Made by a program: the position numbers and the translations under genes
Source of the DNA: Actinobacteria bacterium UBA7422
GTDB lineage: Bacteria; Actinomycetota; Actinomycetes; S36-B12
Assembly: GCA_002469525.1 (NCBI GenBank)
Contig: DKME01000110.1
Span: 42,796-87,071, forward strand
Length of the DNA stretch: 44,276 nt
Direction of reading: 5' to 3'
Notes under the pieces: model-generated
The model's database searches: none
What the model saw: the letters and a program-made list of their open reading frames with translations, nothing else
Told to the model about the DNA's origin: nothing
Part shown: piece by piece, positions 32,424 to 41,386 of the stretch
How positions within the stretch are numbered: the stretch's first letter is position 1
Layout: each line of letters begins with the position of its first letter

Positions 32424-34468
32424 CCAGGCCCGTAACAGATCTGACTCGAACCGTTGCGCCATTTGAGGTGATTTCGCCATTCCGGCCGGCAGGTGATCAG
32501 CCTGCGGCAATTGACGAGCTTGCGAAGCGAATCTTGGCGGGTGAGAAAAATTCAGTATTACTGGGTGCAACGGGCACGGGTAAAAGCGCCACGACGGCTT
32601 GGTTAGTTGAGAAATTGCAACGTCCGACTTTGGTTATGGCGCCCAATAAGACCCTTGCGGCGCAGCTCGCTACAGAGTTCCGGGAACTTTTGCCAAATAA
32701 CGCGGTTGAGTATTTTGTTTCCTACTACGACTATTACCAGCCGGAAGCCTACGTTCCGCAGTCTGACACCTTTATTGAGAAGGACTCCACGGTTAATGAG
32801 GAAGTTGAGCGGCTCCGCCATTCGGCGACAAATAGTTTGTTGACCCGCAGGGATGTTTTAGTTGTTGCGACGGTTTCTGCGATCTACGGACTTGGAACCC
32901 CACAGGAATATGTGGATCGCATGATTCGATTGCGTGTGGGTGAAGAGTATTCGCGCGATAAGTTGCTACGTGGGCTCGTGGCTATTCAATATACGCGCAA
33001 TGACATTGCTTTTACTCGAGGGACGTTTAGGGTCCGTGGGGACACCGTCGAAGTATTTCCAGTCTATGAAGAACACCCCGTTCGCATTGAAATGTTCGGC
33101 GACGAAATTGAACGCATGATGACCCTGCACCCGGTCACAGGGGAAATAATTACCGAAGACTCAGAGATGTACATTTTCCCAGCGACGCACTACGTTGCGG
33201 GACCAGAACGCATGACCCGAGCAATCGGTGAGATTGAAATTGAATTGGCGCAGCGCGTAGCGGAGTTTGAGAAACAGGGCAAACTACTTGAAGCTCAACG
33301 CATCAAGATGCGAACAACATTTGACATCGAAATGATGCAACAGGTGGGGTTCTGCTCCGGGATTGAGAATTACAGCAGGTTCATCGACGGTCGTGAACCA
33401 GGGAGTGCACCTAACTGCTTAATTGACTATTTCCCTGAAGATTACCTTCTCGTAATCGACGAGTCTCACGTCAGCGTTCCGCAGATCGGTGCAATGTTCG
33501 AAGGCGATGCAAGCCGAAAACGAACATTGGTTGAGCACGGATTCCGGCTGCCAAGCGCAATGGATAATAGGCCGCTGCGTTGGAAAGAGTTCGAAGAACG
33601 GATCGGTCAGGCGATCTACCTCTCAGCGACTCCGGGACCCTATGAACTCACCGCTGTGCAAGGCGATGTAGTCGAGCAGGTGATTCGACCCACCGGGCTG
33701 GTAGATCCCGAAGTTGTGATCAAACCCACCCAGGGACAAGTCGACGACCTGATGCACGAGATCCGAATCCGCGTTGACAAGCATGAGCGGGTATTGGTCA
33801 CAACGCTCACAAAACGGATGTCAGAAGATCTCACAAACTACCTTGCCGAACACGGGATCAAAGTTCAGTACTTACACTCGGAAGTCGACACGCTTCGTCG
33901 GGTTGAACTACTTCGTGAACTGCGCTTGGGAGTATTTGACGTCCTCGTCGGAATCAACCTCCTGCGTGAGGGTCTCGACTTGCCAGAAGTTTCACTGGTT
34001 GCAATCTTGGATGCAGACAAAGAAGGGTTTCTTCGATCGGGAACCTCGCTTATCCAAACGATTGGTCGCGCGGCACGTAACGTCAATGGTCAAGTACACA
34101 TGTATGCCGACAAGATCACGCCGTCAATGGCTAAGGCGATTGACGAGACCAACCGTCGCCGTGCAAAACAGGTGGCTTATAACAAGAAGATGGGTGTTGA
34201 CCCGCAACCCCTTCGAAAGAAGATCGCGGATATCACGGACATGCTTTCCCGTGAGGAGGAAGATACGGCCAAATTGATTACGGCCGAGAAATCACAGATA
34301 CGCAGACACACGCCTAGTGGAGACCTCGTGGTCCTAATCGAGGAGCTCAGCGAGCAAATGCGCGCTGCTGCAGGCGAATTGCAATTCGAACTAGCCGCTC
34401 GTCTACGAGACGAAATCTCGGATCTCAAAAAAGAACTGCGTGGCATGCAATCAGCGGAAGCCCACTAG
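32420..34468 (+). CDS. uvrB: Excinuclease ABC subunit B
   Basis: Damage-verifying helicase-like subunit of nucleotide excision repair. The 682-residue protein has Walker A (LLGATGTGKSATTAW), the beta-hairpin region (YYDYYQPEAYVPQSDTFIEKDS), Walker B (LLVIDESHVSVPQ), helicase motifs V/VI (GINLLREGLDLPEVSL, QTIGRAARNVNG) and a C-terminal UVR domain (LSEQMRAAAGELQFELAARLRDE) that binds UvrC. GTG start overlaps coaE, a common actinobacterial pairing. Confidence 0.98.
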   Translation: MTRPVTDLTRTVAPFEVISPFRPAGDQPAAIDELAKRILAGEKNSVLLGATGTGKSATTAWLVEKLQRPTLVMAPNKTLAAQLATEFRELLPNNAVEYFVSYYDYYQPEAYVPQSDTFIEKDSTVNEEVERLRHSATNSLLTRRDVLVVATVSAIYGLGTPQEYVDRMIRLRVGEEYSRDKLLRGLVAIQYTRNDIAFTRGTFRVRGDTVEVFPVYEEHPVRIEMFGDEIERMMTLHPVTGEIITEDSEMYIFPATHYVAGPERMTRAIGEIEIELAQRVAEFEKQGKLLEAQRIKMRTTFDIEMMQQVGFCSGIENYSRFIDGREPGSAPNCLIDYFPEDYLLVIDESHVSVPQIGAMFEGDASRKRTLVEHGFRLPSAMDNRPLRWKEFEERIGQAIYLSATPGPYELTAVQGDVVEQVIRPTGLVDPEVVIKPTQGQVDDLMHEIRIRVDKHERVLVTTLTKRMSEDLTNYLAEHGIKVQYLHSEVDTLRRVELLRELRLGVFDVLVGINLLREGLDLPEVSLVAILDADKEGFLRSGTSLIQTIGRAARNVNGQVHMYADKITPSMAKAIDETNRRRAKQVAYNKKMGVDPQPLRKKIADITDMLSREEEDTAKLITAEKSQIRRHTPSGDLVVLIEELSEQMRAAAGELQFELAARLRDEISDLKKELRGMQSAEAH

Positions 34469-34471
34469 TTC

Positions 34472-35473
34472 ATGGACACATCAATTGGTTTATGGCTCGT
34501 CACGATCCTAGGAATCGCATTGCTCATAGCGGCTGACTTTCTCGCGATAACGCGAAAGCCACATGAAGTCAAATTTAGGGAAGCGCTCTGGGCGTCCATA
34601 TTTTATGTGGGAATCGCTATTGCATTTGGCATCTTTATTTACATTTGGCAGGGGTCCCAGTATGGGACGGAATATTTCGCAGCGTACTTGGTCGAAAAAT
34701 CTTTGAGCGTAGATAACTTATTCGTATTTATCATTATTCTCACCCAGTTTGCTGTGCCGTTTAATCTGCACCAGCGTGTCCTCTTGGTGGGGGTAGCACT
34801 AGCAATCGTGCTTCGGGGAATATTTATCGCTATTGGTGCCAGCGCGTTGGCGTACTTCTCATTTACATTTGTGATTTTTGGTGGAATTCTGGTGTGGACC
34901 GGTGTCCAACTGATGCGACATCGCAATGAAGACCCAGACCCCCAAGACAACTTATTAGTTCGACTGGCCCGCAAGCGTTACAGATTCTCAGACGGCTACC
35001 ACGGGACTTCGCTGTTTATCAAAGAAAATGGATTACGAGTTGCCACGCCGCTGCTACTTGTTATGTTCGCGATCGGAACAACTGATCTGCTGTTTGCGCT
35101 GGATTCAATTCCCGCGACATTCGGGGTCACCCAAGAGCCCTACCTAGTTTTCACTGTGAACGCCTTCGCGCTACTTGGATTGCGTGCACTCTATTTCCTG
35201 CTGCGGGGGCTCTTAGACAAGTTGATTTACCTATCACTTGGATTATCAGTGATTTTGATCTTCATCGGCGTCAAATTGTTTTTGACCTACTTTCACGAAG
35301 TCAACGACTCAATCCCGAAAATTTCAACGAACGTCAGCCTCATATTTATTGGGGTAGTGCTAATCGCCGTATTCGTCGCTTCGTGGGTCAAACTTAAAAT
35401 TGATCCAACCGCACAGGGTCATGCCGGTCGAGTGACAGATGCCGATCCGGACGACAAGGGCTCAACAGTTTGA
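34472..35473 (+). CDS. TerC-family integral membrane protein
   Basis: A 333-residue membrane protein with about nine helices and a short charged tail. TerC signatures are visible: VEKSLSVDNLFVFIII in the early part and FALDSIPATFGVTQEP in the second half, both placing conserved acidic residues inside the membrane. Members were first linked to tellurite resistance; several have since been implicated in metal-ion handling at the membrane, so manganese or other cation export is possible but unproven here. It begins three bases after uvrB and converges with the next gene, 20 bases between stops. Confidence 0.92.
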   Translation: MDTSIGLWLVTILGIALLIAADFLAITRKPHEVKFREALWASIFYVGIAIAFGIFIYIWQGSQYGTEYFAAYLVEKSLSVDNLFVFIIILTQFAVPFNLHQRVLLVGVALAIVLRGIFIAIGASALAYFSFTFVIFGGILVWTGVQLMRHRNEDPDPQDNLLVRLARKRYRFSDGYHGTSLFIKENGLRVATPLLLVMFAIGTTDLLFALDSIPATFGVTQEPYLVFTVNAFALLGLRALYFLLRGLLDKLIYLSLGLSVILIFIGVKLFLTYFHEVNDSIPKISTNVSLIFIGVVLIAVFVASWVKLKIDPTAQGHAGRVTDADPDDKGSTV

Positions 35474-35493
35474 TCGGGATTGCGCTTATGCAA

Positions 35494-36144
35494 TTACCAG
35501 CCTCGTGCTCGCCAGTCGTCAAGGAAGTCGCGTTCTTCGCCCACGTTAGTGTCAAATCCGTGGCCTGGATATACCCAGGTCGTGTCTGGGAGAGAGTCAA
35601 AAATGAGTGACTTAACTCCATTAAACAAGGTCGTGAAATCTTCCGGATTATTTGTTTTCCCTACACCACCTGGGAAAAGGCAATCACCAGAAAATAGGTG
35701 TCCATGACCAAAAGGATCGTCGTACAAATACATGCTGGCTCCAGGTGTGTGGCCTCCGGTTGTGAGCACCGTCAAAGTGATGTCACCAAATGTCACCGTG
35801 GAGTTGGGGAAAAGCTCATGATCGGTTGGCACAGCAATTGAGTCGGCATCCTGGCTCGGGGCGTAGGTGGTGGCTCCCGTAGCCGCAACGACTTCCGCGA
35901 GCGCATTCCAGTGGTCTGGGTGCCCGTGAGTCGTGAGAATTGCGTTCAAGCCACCGGGCCCCACGAGGGTGAGCAGGCGATCTGGCTCTGCCGCGGCATC
36001 AATGAGTATTTCGGTACCGGTCGAAGAACACCTCAACAAATAGGAGTTGTTGTTAAAAGGTCCAACACTGATTTTGCTAATGGTCAAATTCGTGAGTTCC
36101 CGTACGTGGGCCGGGCCGTCAACTTGTGTATTTCCGTTATACAT
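35494..36144 (-). CDS. Metallo-beta-lactamase fold hydrolase
   Basis: A 216-residue hydrolase with metal-binding motif TTHGHPDHWNAL (about residues 75-86), GGHTPGASMY, FSGDCLFPGG and YPGHGFDT. It corresponds in position to mycobacterial Rv1637c, next to uvrA. A longer start at 36165 exists, but a strong -10 (TATAGT) ends six bases before the ATG at 36144, so the longer frame would run through the promoter. Sequence differs clearly from the metallo-hydrolase upstream of hisS. Substrate unknown. Confidence 0.92.
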   Translation of the reverse strand: MYNGNTQVDGPAHVRELTNLTISKISVGPFNNNSYLLRCSSTGTEILIDAAAEPDRLLTLVGPGGLNAILTTHGHPDHWNALAEVVAATGATTYAPSQDADSIAVPTDHELFPNSTVTFGDITLTVLTTGGHTPGASMYLYDDPFGHGHLFSGDCLFPGGVGKTNNPEDFTTLFNGVKSLIFDSLPDTTWVYPGHGFDTNVGEERDFLDDWRARGW

Positions 36145-36150
36145 GTTTCG

Positions 36151-36179
36151 ACTATAGCCGTCCATGTCAATCCACCTAA
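36151..36179 (-). promoter_or_regulatory. Predicted promoter of the metallo-hydrolase next to uvrA (leaderless)
   Basis: On the minus strand TTAGGT (36174-36179), a 17-base spacer and TATAGT (36151-36156), followed by six bases and the ATG at 36144. No ribosome site. Confidence 0.6.
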
Positions 36180-36203
36180 GAAGGCATTTTCGGGTGAGTC
36201 GAA

Positions 36204-36209
36204 TAGGCT
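36204..36209 (+). promoter_or_regulatory. Possible -10 element of uvrA
   Basis: TAGGCT, 33 bases before the GTG start; the leader would contain GGGAAGAG as a weak ribosome site. No convincing -35 or SOS box of the LexA type was recognised. Confidence 0.3.
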
Positions 36210-36242
36210 AAGGGCTCAATAAGATTACAGGGAAGAGCTTGT

Positions 36243-39080
36243 GTGGAAAAGTTAGTTATTCGAGGCGCTCGCGAGCATAATCTCAAGAACATTTCCGTTG
36301 ATCTTCCGCGCGATTCACTGATTGTTTTTACGGGCCTCTCGGGCTCGGGCAAGTCCAGCCTTGCCTTCGACACGATTTTTGCCGAAGGACAGCGCAGATA
36401 CGTTGAAAGCCTCTCGGCTTATGCCCGGCAGTTCCTGGGACAGATGGACAAGCCAGACGTGGACTTTATTGAAGGCCTTTCACCCGCCGTGTCGATTGAC
36501 CAGAAATCTACTTCTCGAAATCCGCGTTCGACCGTGGGGACGATCACAGAAATCTACGACTACCTGCGATTGCTGTACGCAAGAATCGGTAAACCACACT
36601 GTCCTTTGTGCGGTGACCCGATAGCTAAGCAAACTCCCCAGCAAATTGTGGACCAGATTTTGGAACTGCCCGTGAAAACGAAATTTCAAGTATTGGCACC
36701 GCTGGTGCGCGAGCGCAAGGGTGAATATCTCGAAGTGTTCAAGCAGCTTCAGTCTGACGGTTACTCGCGGGTCAGGGTAGACGGCGAGATTTATGCTTTG
36801 GATAGTGTCCCTGCACTTAAGAAACAGGAGAAGCACACGATTGAAGTTGTGGTTGATCGATTAAGTGTGAACACGGAGTCCCGCCAACGAATGACCGATT
36901 CAGTAGAAACGGCACTGTCGCTAGGTCATGGAAATGTGACTTTAGATTTTGTTGAGAAGCCGGAAAATGACCCAGATCGGGAACTAACTTTGAGTGAGCA
37001 CCTCGCCTGCCTGCGCGACGGCCTTTCCTTCGAAGAATTAGAGCCTCGTTCTTTTTCGTTCAACTCACCATTTGGGGCCTGCCCGGACTGTTCCGGGTTG
37101 GGGGTAACTCGTGCGGTCGACGAAGAACTAGTGGTACCAGACCCCGCTGCAACCCTGAATGAAGGCGCAATTGCGCCGTGGTCCCGAGGAACGGTGAGTG
37201 AGTATTTCAAGAGGTTGCTCGAGGCACTCTCAGAAGAAACCGGAATAGACATGGATGCTCCATGGTCTTCGCTGAGTGCTAAACATCGAAAAGCGATTCT
37301 TTATGGAACCGATGCTGAACTCCACGTCAAGTTCAAAAACCGATACGGGCGTCAACGCTCGTATTACACAACCTACGAGGGGGTTGTGAATTTCATCGCT
37401 CGGCGACACGCAGAAGCGGACACTGATTCCTCGCGTGAACGTTTTGAGGGCTTCATGCGCGAGGTTCCTTGTGTGTCGTGTCAAGGCAGCCGTCTCAAAC
37501 CATTGACTCTAGCCGTTACTGTCTCGGATCACTCGATTGCTGCAATTGCGGCGTTGCCTATCAGCAGCGCGCGGGACTTGCTTGCAACGCTGAAGCTTTC
37601 CCAGCGTGACGAAGCAATTGCTGCGAGGGTTCTCAAGGAAGTAAATGAAAGACTGCAATTTTTGGTCGACGTGGGATTGCATTATCTCTCACTTGATCGG
37701 GCAGCCGGGACCCTCGCGGGTGGTGAAGCCCAGCGAATTCGGCTCGCAACCCAAATTGGATCGGGTCTCACAGGTGTCCTGTACGTACTCGACGAACCCA
37801 GTATTGGCTTGCACCAACGAGACAATGAGCGGCTAATCGAAACCCTCGTCCGACTGCGCGATCTAGGGAACACGTTGATCGTTGTGGAACACGACGAAGA
37901 CACAATCCGTATGGCCGACTGGATCGTGGACATTGGTCCAGGTGCGGGTGAGCACGGTGGTGAAGTCGTTGTGAGCGGGAAATTGGCGGATCTCGTTAAG
38001 TCCAAGAAGTCGATAACCGGCGCTTACATCTCAGGAGCACGAAGCATTGCCATGCCCGAACTGCGCCGTGGACAGGAGCGTGGCTGGATAGGTGTTCGTG
38101 GTGCGAAAGAGCACAACTTGAAAAATGTCGACGTCGATTTCCCTTTAGGAAATCTGTGTGTGGTCAGCGGGGTGAGTGGATCAGGTAAATCCACATTGGT
38201 GAATGACGTTCTGCTGAATTCACTCGCTCGTGAACTCAATGGCGCATCCGTTGTCCCAGGTAAACACACGAAAGTAACGGGTCTTGACCAAGTAGACAAG
38301 GTCGTGCATGTTGACCAAGGCCCAATTGGCCGAACACCACGCAGTAACCCAGCGACGTACACGGGTGTCTTTGACCATATTCGAAAACTCTTCGCCGAAA
38401 CCCAAGAGGCGAAGATTCGTGGGTATCAACCGGGTCGCTTTAGTTTCAATGTCAAAGGTGGACGCTGTGAGTCGTGCAGTGGTGACGGGACACTAAAAAT
38501 TGAAATGAACTTTTTGCCAGACGTCTATGTTCCCTGTGAGGTCTGTCATGGTGCGCGATACAACAGGGAAACCCTTGAAGTTCACTACAAGGGCAAAACA
38601 ATTGCAGAAGTGCTCAACATGCCGATCGAAGAAGCAAGTGAGTTTTTTGCGGCAATCCCACCTATTTCCCGTCACTTGAAGACGTTGGTTGAAGTTGGAT
38701 TGGGTTACGTTCGCATGGGTCAATCGGCTCCGACCCTTTCAGGTGGTGAAGCCCAGCGTGTGAAACTCTCCGCCGAGTTGCAGAAACGGTCAACCGGGAG
38801 GACCATTTATATCTTGGATGAACCAACTACGGGGCTGCACTTCGAAGACATTAGGAAACTACTGCTGGTTCTTCAAAGTTTGGTCGACAAGGGCAATAGT
38901 GTCATTGTGATCGAACACAATCTTGATGTGATTAAATCGGCTGATTGGATCATTGACATGGGTCCCGAAGGAGGATCCGGAGGTGGACAGGTCGTGGCCC
39001 AGGGAACACCCAAAGACATCGCTGCCGTGAAATTAAGCCATACCGGCAGATTCCTTAAAAACATGAAACTCACAAGCTAG
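36243..39080 (+). CDS. uvrA: Excinuclease ABC subunit A
   Basis: Damage-recognition ATPase of nucleotide excision repair, 945 residues, with two ABC modules. The first has Walker A (GLSGSGKSSLAFD), a CPLCGD Cys pair and the CPDCSGLG...CVSCQGS zinc module; its signature is TLAGGEAQRIRLA. The second has GVSGSGKSTLVND, the CESCSGDG...CEVCHGARYN zinc module, signature TLSGGEAQRVKLS and Walker B IYILDEPTTGLH. Length and domains are normal. GTG start matches the family N-terminus (EKLVIRGAREHNL). uvrB and uvrC are nearby but in different transcription units. Confidence 0.99.
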   Translation: MEKLVIRGAREHNLKNISVDLPRDSLIVFTGLSGSGKSSLAFDTIFAEGQRRYVESLSAYARQFLGQMDKPDVDFIEGLSPAVSIDQKSTSRNPRSTVGTITEIYDYLRLLYARIGKPHCPLCGDPIAKQTPQQIVDQILELPVKTKFQVLAPLVRERKGEYLEVFKQLQSDGYSRVRVDGEIYALDSVPALKKQEKHTIEVVVDRLSVNTESRQRMTDSVETALSLGHGNVTLDFVEKPENDPDRELTLSEHLACLRDGLSFEELEPRSFSFNSPFGACPDCSGLGVTRAVDEELVVPDPAATLNEGAIAPWSRGTVSEYFKRLLEALSEETGIDMDAPWSSLSAKHRKAILYGTDAELHVKFKNRYGRQRSYYTTYEGVVNFIARRHAEADTDSSRERFEGFMREVPCVSCQGSRLKPLTLAVTVSDHSIAAIAALPISSARDLLATLKLSQRDEAIAARVLKEVNERLQFLVDVGLHYLSLDRAAGTLAGGEAQRIRLATQIGSGLTGVLYVLDEPSIGLHQRDNERLIETLVRLRDLGNTLIVVEHDEDTIRMADWIVDIGPGAGEHGGEVVVSGKLADLVKSKKSITGAYISGARSIAMPELRRGQERGWIGVRGAKEHNLKNVDVDFPLGNLCVVSGVSGSGKSTLVNDVLLNSLARELNGASVVPGKHTKVTGLDQVDKVVHVDQGPIGRTPRSNPATYTGVFDHIRKLFAETQEAKIRGYQPGRFSFNVKGGRCESCSGDGTLKIEMNFLPDVYVPCEVCHGARYNRETLEVHYKGKTIAEVLNMPIEEASEFFAAIPPISRHLKTLVEVGLGYVRMGQSAPTLSGGEAQRVKLSAELQKRSTGRTIYILDEPTTGLHFEDIRKLLLVLQSLVDKGNSVIVIEHNLDVIKSADWIIDMGPEGGSGGGQVVAQGTPKDIAAVKLSHTGRFLKNMKLTS

Positions 39081-39089
39081 GGGGCGAAA

Positions 39090-39476
39090 ATGAAAAGACG
39101 TGACGTGCTAAAAGCAGGTGCTGTAACGGGAGCGTTGGCCGTGACCGGCGTAGGTGTTAGCGCCTGTGCGAGTGAAACCGCCTCCATGTCCGCGGAGTCG
39201 ATCACACTTGCTGACATTCCGGTCGGAGGTGGTGTAGTCGTGAGCGAACCTCCGGTCGTGCTCACCCAACCAACCGCAGAGGCAGTTAAGGCTTTCACGT
39301 CGATCTGTCCCCATCAAGGTTGCAAAGTCAACAATGTCTCCGATAATCAAATTTTTTGCCCCTGTCACGGATCCATTTTTTCGGGTATTGACGGCTCAGT
39401 CATTCAAGGACCGGCCACCGAAGGGCTGGCCGCGGCGTCTGTGACCGTTAGCGGAAACGATGTCAGTTTTGGCTAA
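39090..39476 (+). CDS. Small Rieske [2Fe-2S] lipoprotein
   Basis: A 128-residue exported iron-sulfur protein. The N-terminus carries a twin-arginine motif (KRRDVLK), a hydrophobic stretch and a lipobox (VSAC, Cys about residue 27), so it is probably folded in the cytoplasm, exported by Tat and lipid-anchored. The Rieske domain has both cluster boxes, CPHQGC and CPCHGS, including the disulfide cysteines, which suggests a high-potential type. No cytochrome or quinol oxidase genes are near; its electron partner is unknown. It sits between uvrA (nine bases upstream) and uvrC (15 bases downstream). Confidence 0.92.
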   Translation: MKRRDVLKAGAVTGALAVTGVGVSACASETASMSAESITLADIPVGGGVVVSEPPVVLTQPTAEAVKAFTSICPHQGCKVNNVSDNQIFCPCHGSIFSGIDGSVIQGPATEGLAAASVTVSGNDVSFG

Positions 39477-39491
39477 GTCGAACCGACCTTA

Positions 39492-41339
39492 ATGTCAGAC
39501 CCCTCAAGCTACCGACCCGCGACGGGAACTATTCCAACGAATCCCGGCGTATACCGCTTCCGTGATCCCGAGGGTCGGGTTGTGTACGTTGGCAAGGCGA
39601 ACAATCTCCGCTCGCGCCTGAATTCGTATTTTCAAGACTTTAGCGCGCTTCACTCGCGTACCCAAAAAATGCTCACAACTGCGGCAAGTGTTGATTGGCT
39701 GACCGTTGGCAATGAAGTTGAGGCCCTTGTCCTCGAGTACTCGTGGATTAAGGAGTACTCCCCAAGATTCAATGTTCGCTTTCGTGACGACAAAACCTAT
39801 CCTTATTTAGCCATCACAATAAGTGAAGAGTATCCACGTGTAGCCGTTGTTCGGGAAGCGAAGCGAAAAGGCACGCGCTATTTTGGTCCTTACACCCAAG
39901 TGTGGGCAATTAAAGCGACGCTTGAAGAATTAGTCCGAGTTTTTCCGGTTCGTTCCTGCCGCAACGGTGTTTTCAACCAAGCGAAGAGCAGTGGACGCGC
40001 GTGCCTATTGGGCTATATAGATAAATGCAGTGCACCGTGTGTGGGACGAATTTCATATCAGGACTACGGCGTACTGGTTCAACAGTTAATTCGGTTTCTC
40101 AGTGGACAGACTCGTGAGTTCGTTGATCAAATCACCGATCAAATGAAGGCAGCGGCACTGCGAGAGGATTTCGAAGAAGCTGCGAAGTGGCGAGATCGCT
40201 TGCTGGCGCTTGAAAAAGTGCTTGAGCGGAACTCAGTTGTCTTTGAGGACTCGACCGATGCAGATCTACTTGCTTTTTCTTTTGACGAGTTGCATGTGGG
40301 AGTTCAAGTAATCCACGTTCGAGTGGGTCGAATAACAGGTGAGAGATTCTTTGTTGTTGAAAGATCGGAGGAACTCGGCGAATCTGGATATGTTGAACGC
40401 ATTCTCACCCGCGTGTACTCCGATATCGCAACCGATGGAATCCCAAAAGAAGTTCTGCTCTCGCACCTTCCTTCAAATGAGACCGCGTTAACGGCTTGGT
40501 TGTCAGGGGAGCGGGGATCAAAAGTTGACCTGCGAATCCCACGACGTGGTGACAAGCGCTCCCTCATGACCACGGCTGCTGAGAACGCTGAAAGATCGCT
40601 CACCAAAGCACGATTGGAAAAAAGCGCCGACATTACGGTGAGAACTCAGGCTCTCAATGACCTCCAGGAAGTGCTTGAACTTGCTGAACCCCCATTGCGA
40701 ATTGAATGCATTGACATTTCAACATTAGCGGGCGTTGAAACTGTCGGTTCGTTAGTTGTTTTCGAGGATGGTCTCCCAAAAAAGTCTGAATATCGCAAGT
40801 TCATCATTAAGGGCGAGCGAAAGGACGATCTTTCATCTGTCTACGAAGTCGTTCGTCGCCGATTTAGAGAGACCCCAGATTCCGAGAGTTCACGCTTTGC
40901 CTATCAACCTTCGCTCTTAGTTATTGACGGCGCTGCAGGACAAGTCAAAGCGGCGGTACGGGCGCTGCGCGATTCGGGAGTTTCAGTCCCGGTTGTTGGT
41001 CTGGCAAAGCGACTTGAAGAAGTATGGGTGGTTGATCAAGTTGATCCCATAATTTTTGCCCGCAATAGTCATGCACTCCACTTACTTCAGCGTGTGCGAG
41101 ACGAAGCGCATCGTGCCGCAATCGGTCACCACAGAAAAAGGCGAAATGCACAATCATTGACCAGCCAATTGGACGCGATCCCGGGTGTTGGACCGGTCAT
41201 GACGAAGTCTTTACTGAGTCATTTCGGATCGGTGAAAGGAATTCGGGCCGCGAGTTCAGAGGAATTGGCAGAGACACCGGGCATTGGGGAAAAGAAGGCC
41301 CAGGCAATTTGGAGCCACTTGCATCCTGAAGGTTCTTGA
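39492..41339 (+). CDS. uvrC: Excinuclease ABC subunit C
   Basis: Makes the two incisions flanking DNA damage. The 615-residue protein has the N-terminal GIY-YIG nuclease (GVYRFRDPEGRVVYVGKA), a Cys region (GRACLLGYIDKCSAPCVG), a UVR domain for UvrB contact (ALREDFEEAAKWRDRL), the RNase H-like second nuclease (IECIDISTLAG, LLVIDGAAGQVKAA) and C-terminal helix-hairpin-helix repeats (LDAIPGVGPVMTKSLLSHF, LAETPGIGEKKAQ). Typical length. Followed in 47 bases by rapZ, the standard actinobacterial order uvrC-rapZ-yvcK-whiA. Confidence 0.98.
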   Translation: MSDPSSYRPATGTIPTNPGVYRFRDPEGRVVYVGKANNLRSRLNSYFQDFSALHSRTQKMLTTAASVDWLTVGNEVEALVLEYSWIKEYSPRFNVRFRDDKTYPYLAITISEEYPRVAVVREAKRKGTRYFGPYTQVWAIKATLEELVRVFPVRSCRNGVFNQAKSSGRACLLGYIDKCSAPCVGRISYQDYGVLVQQLIRFLSGQTREFVDQITDQMKAAALREDFEEAAKWRDRLLALEKVLERNSVVFEDSTDADLLAFSFDELHVGVQVIHVRVGRITGERFFVVERSEELGESGYVERILTRVYSDIATDGIPKEVLLSHLPSNETALTAWLSGERGSKVDLRIPRRGDKRSLMTTAAENAERSLTKARLEKSADITVRTQALNDLQEVLELAEPPLRIECIDISTLAGVETVGSLVVFEDGLPKKSEYRKFIIKGERKDDLSSVYEVVRRRFRETPDSESSRFAYQPSLLVIDGAAGQVKAAVRALRDSGVSVPVVGLAKRLEEVWVVDQVDPIIFARNSHALHLLQRVRDEAHRAAIGHHRKRRNAQSLTSQLDAIPGVGPVMTKSLLSHFGSVKGIRAASSEELAETPGIGEKKAQAIWSHLHPEGS

Positions 41340-41386
41340 CACTGTGAGTAACGTGAAAGTGTGCAGACGCAGGTGAGGAGGGTGAA

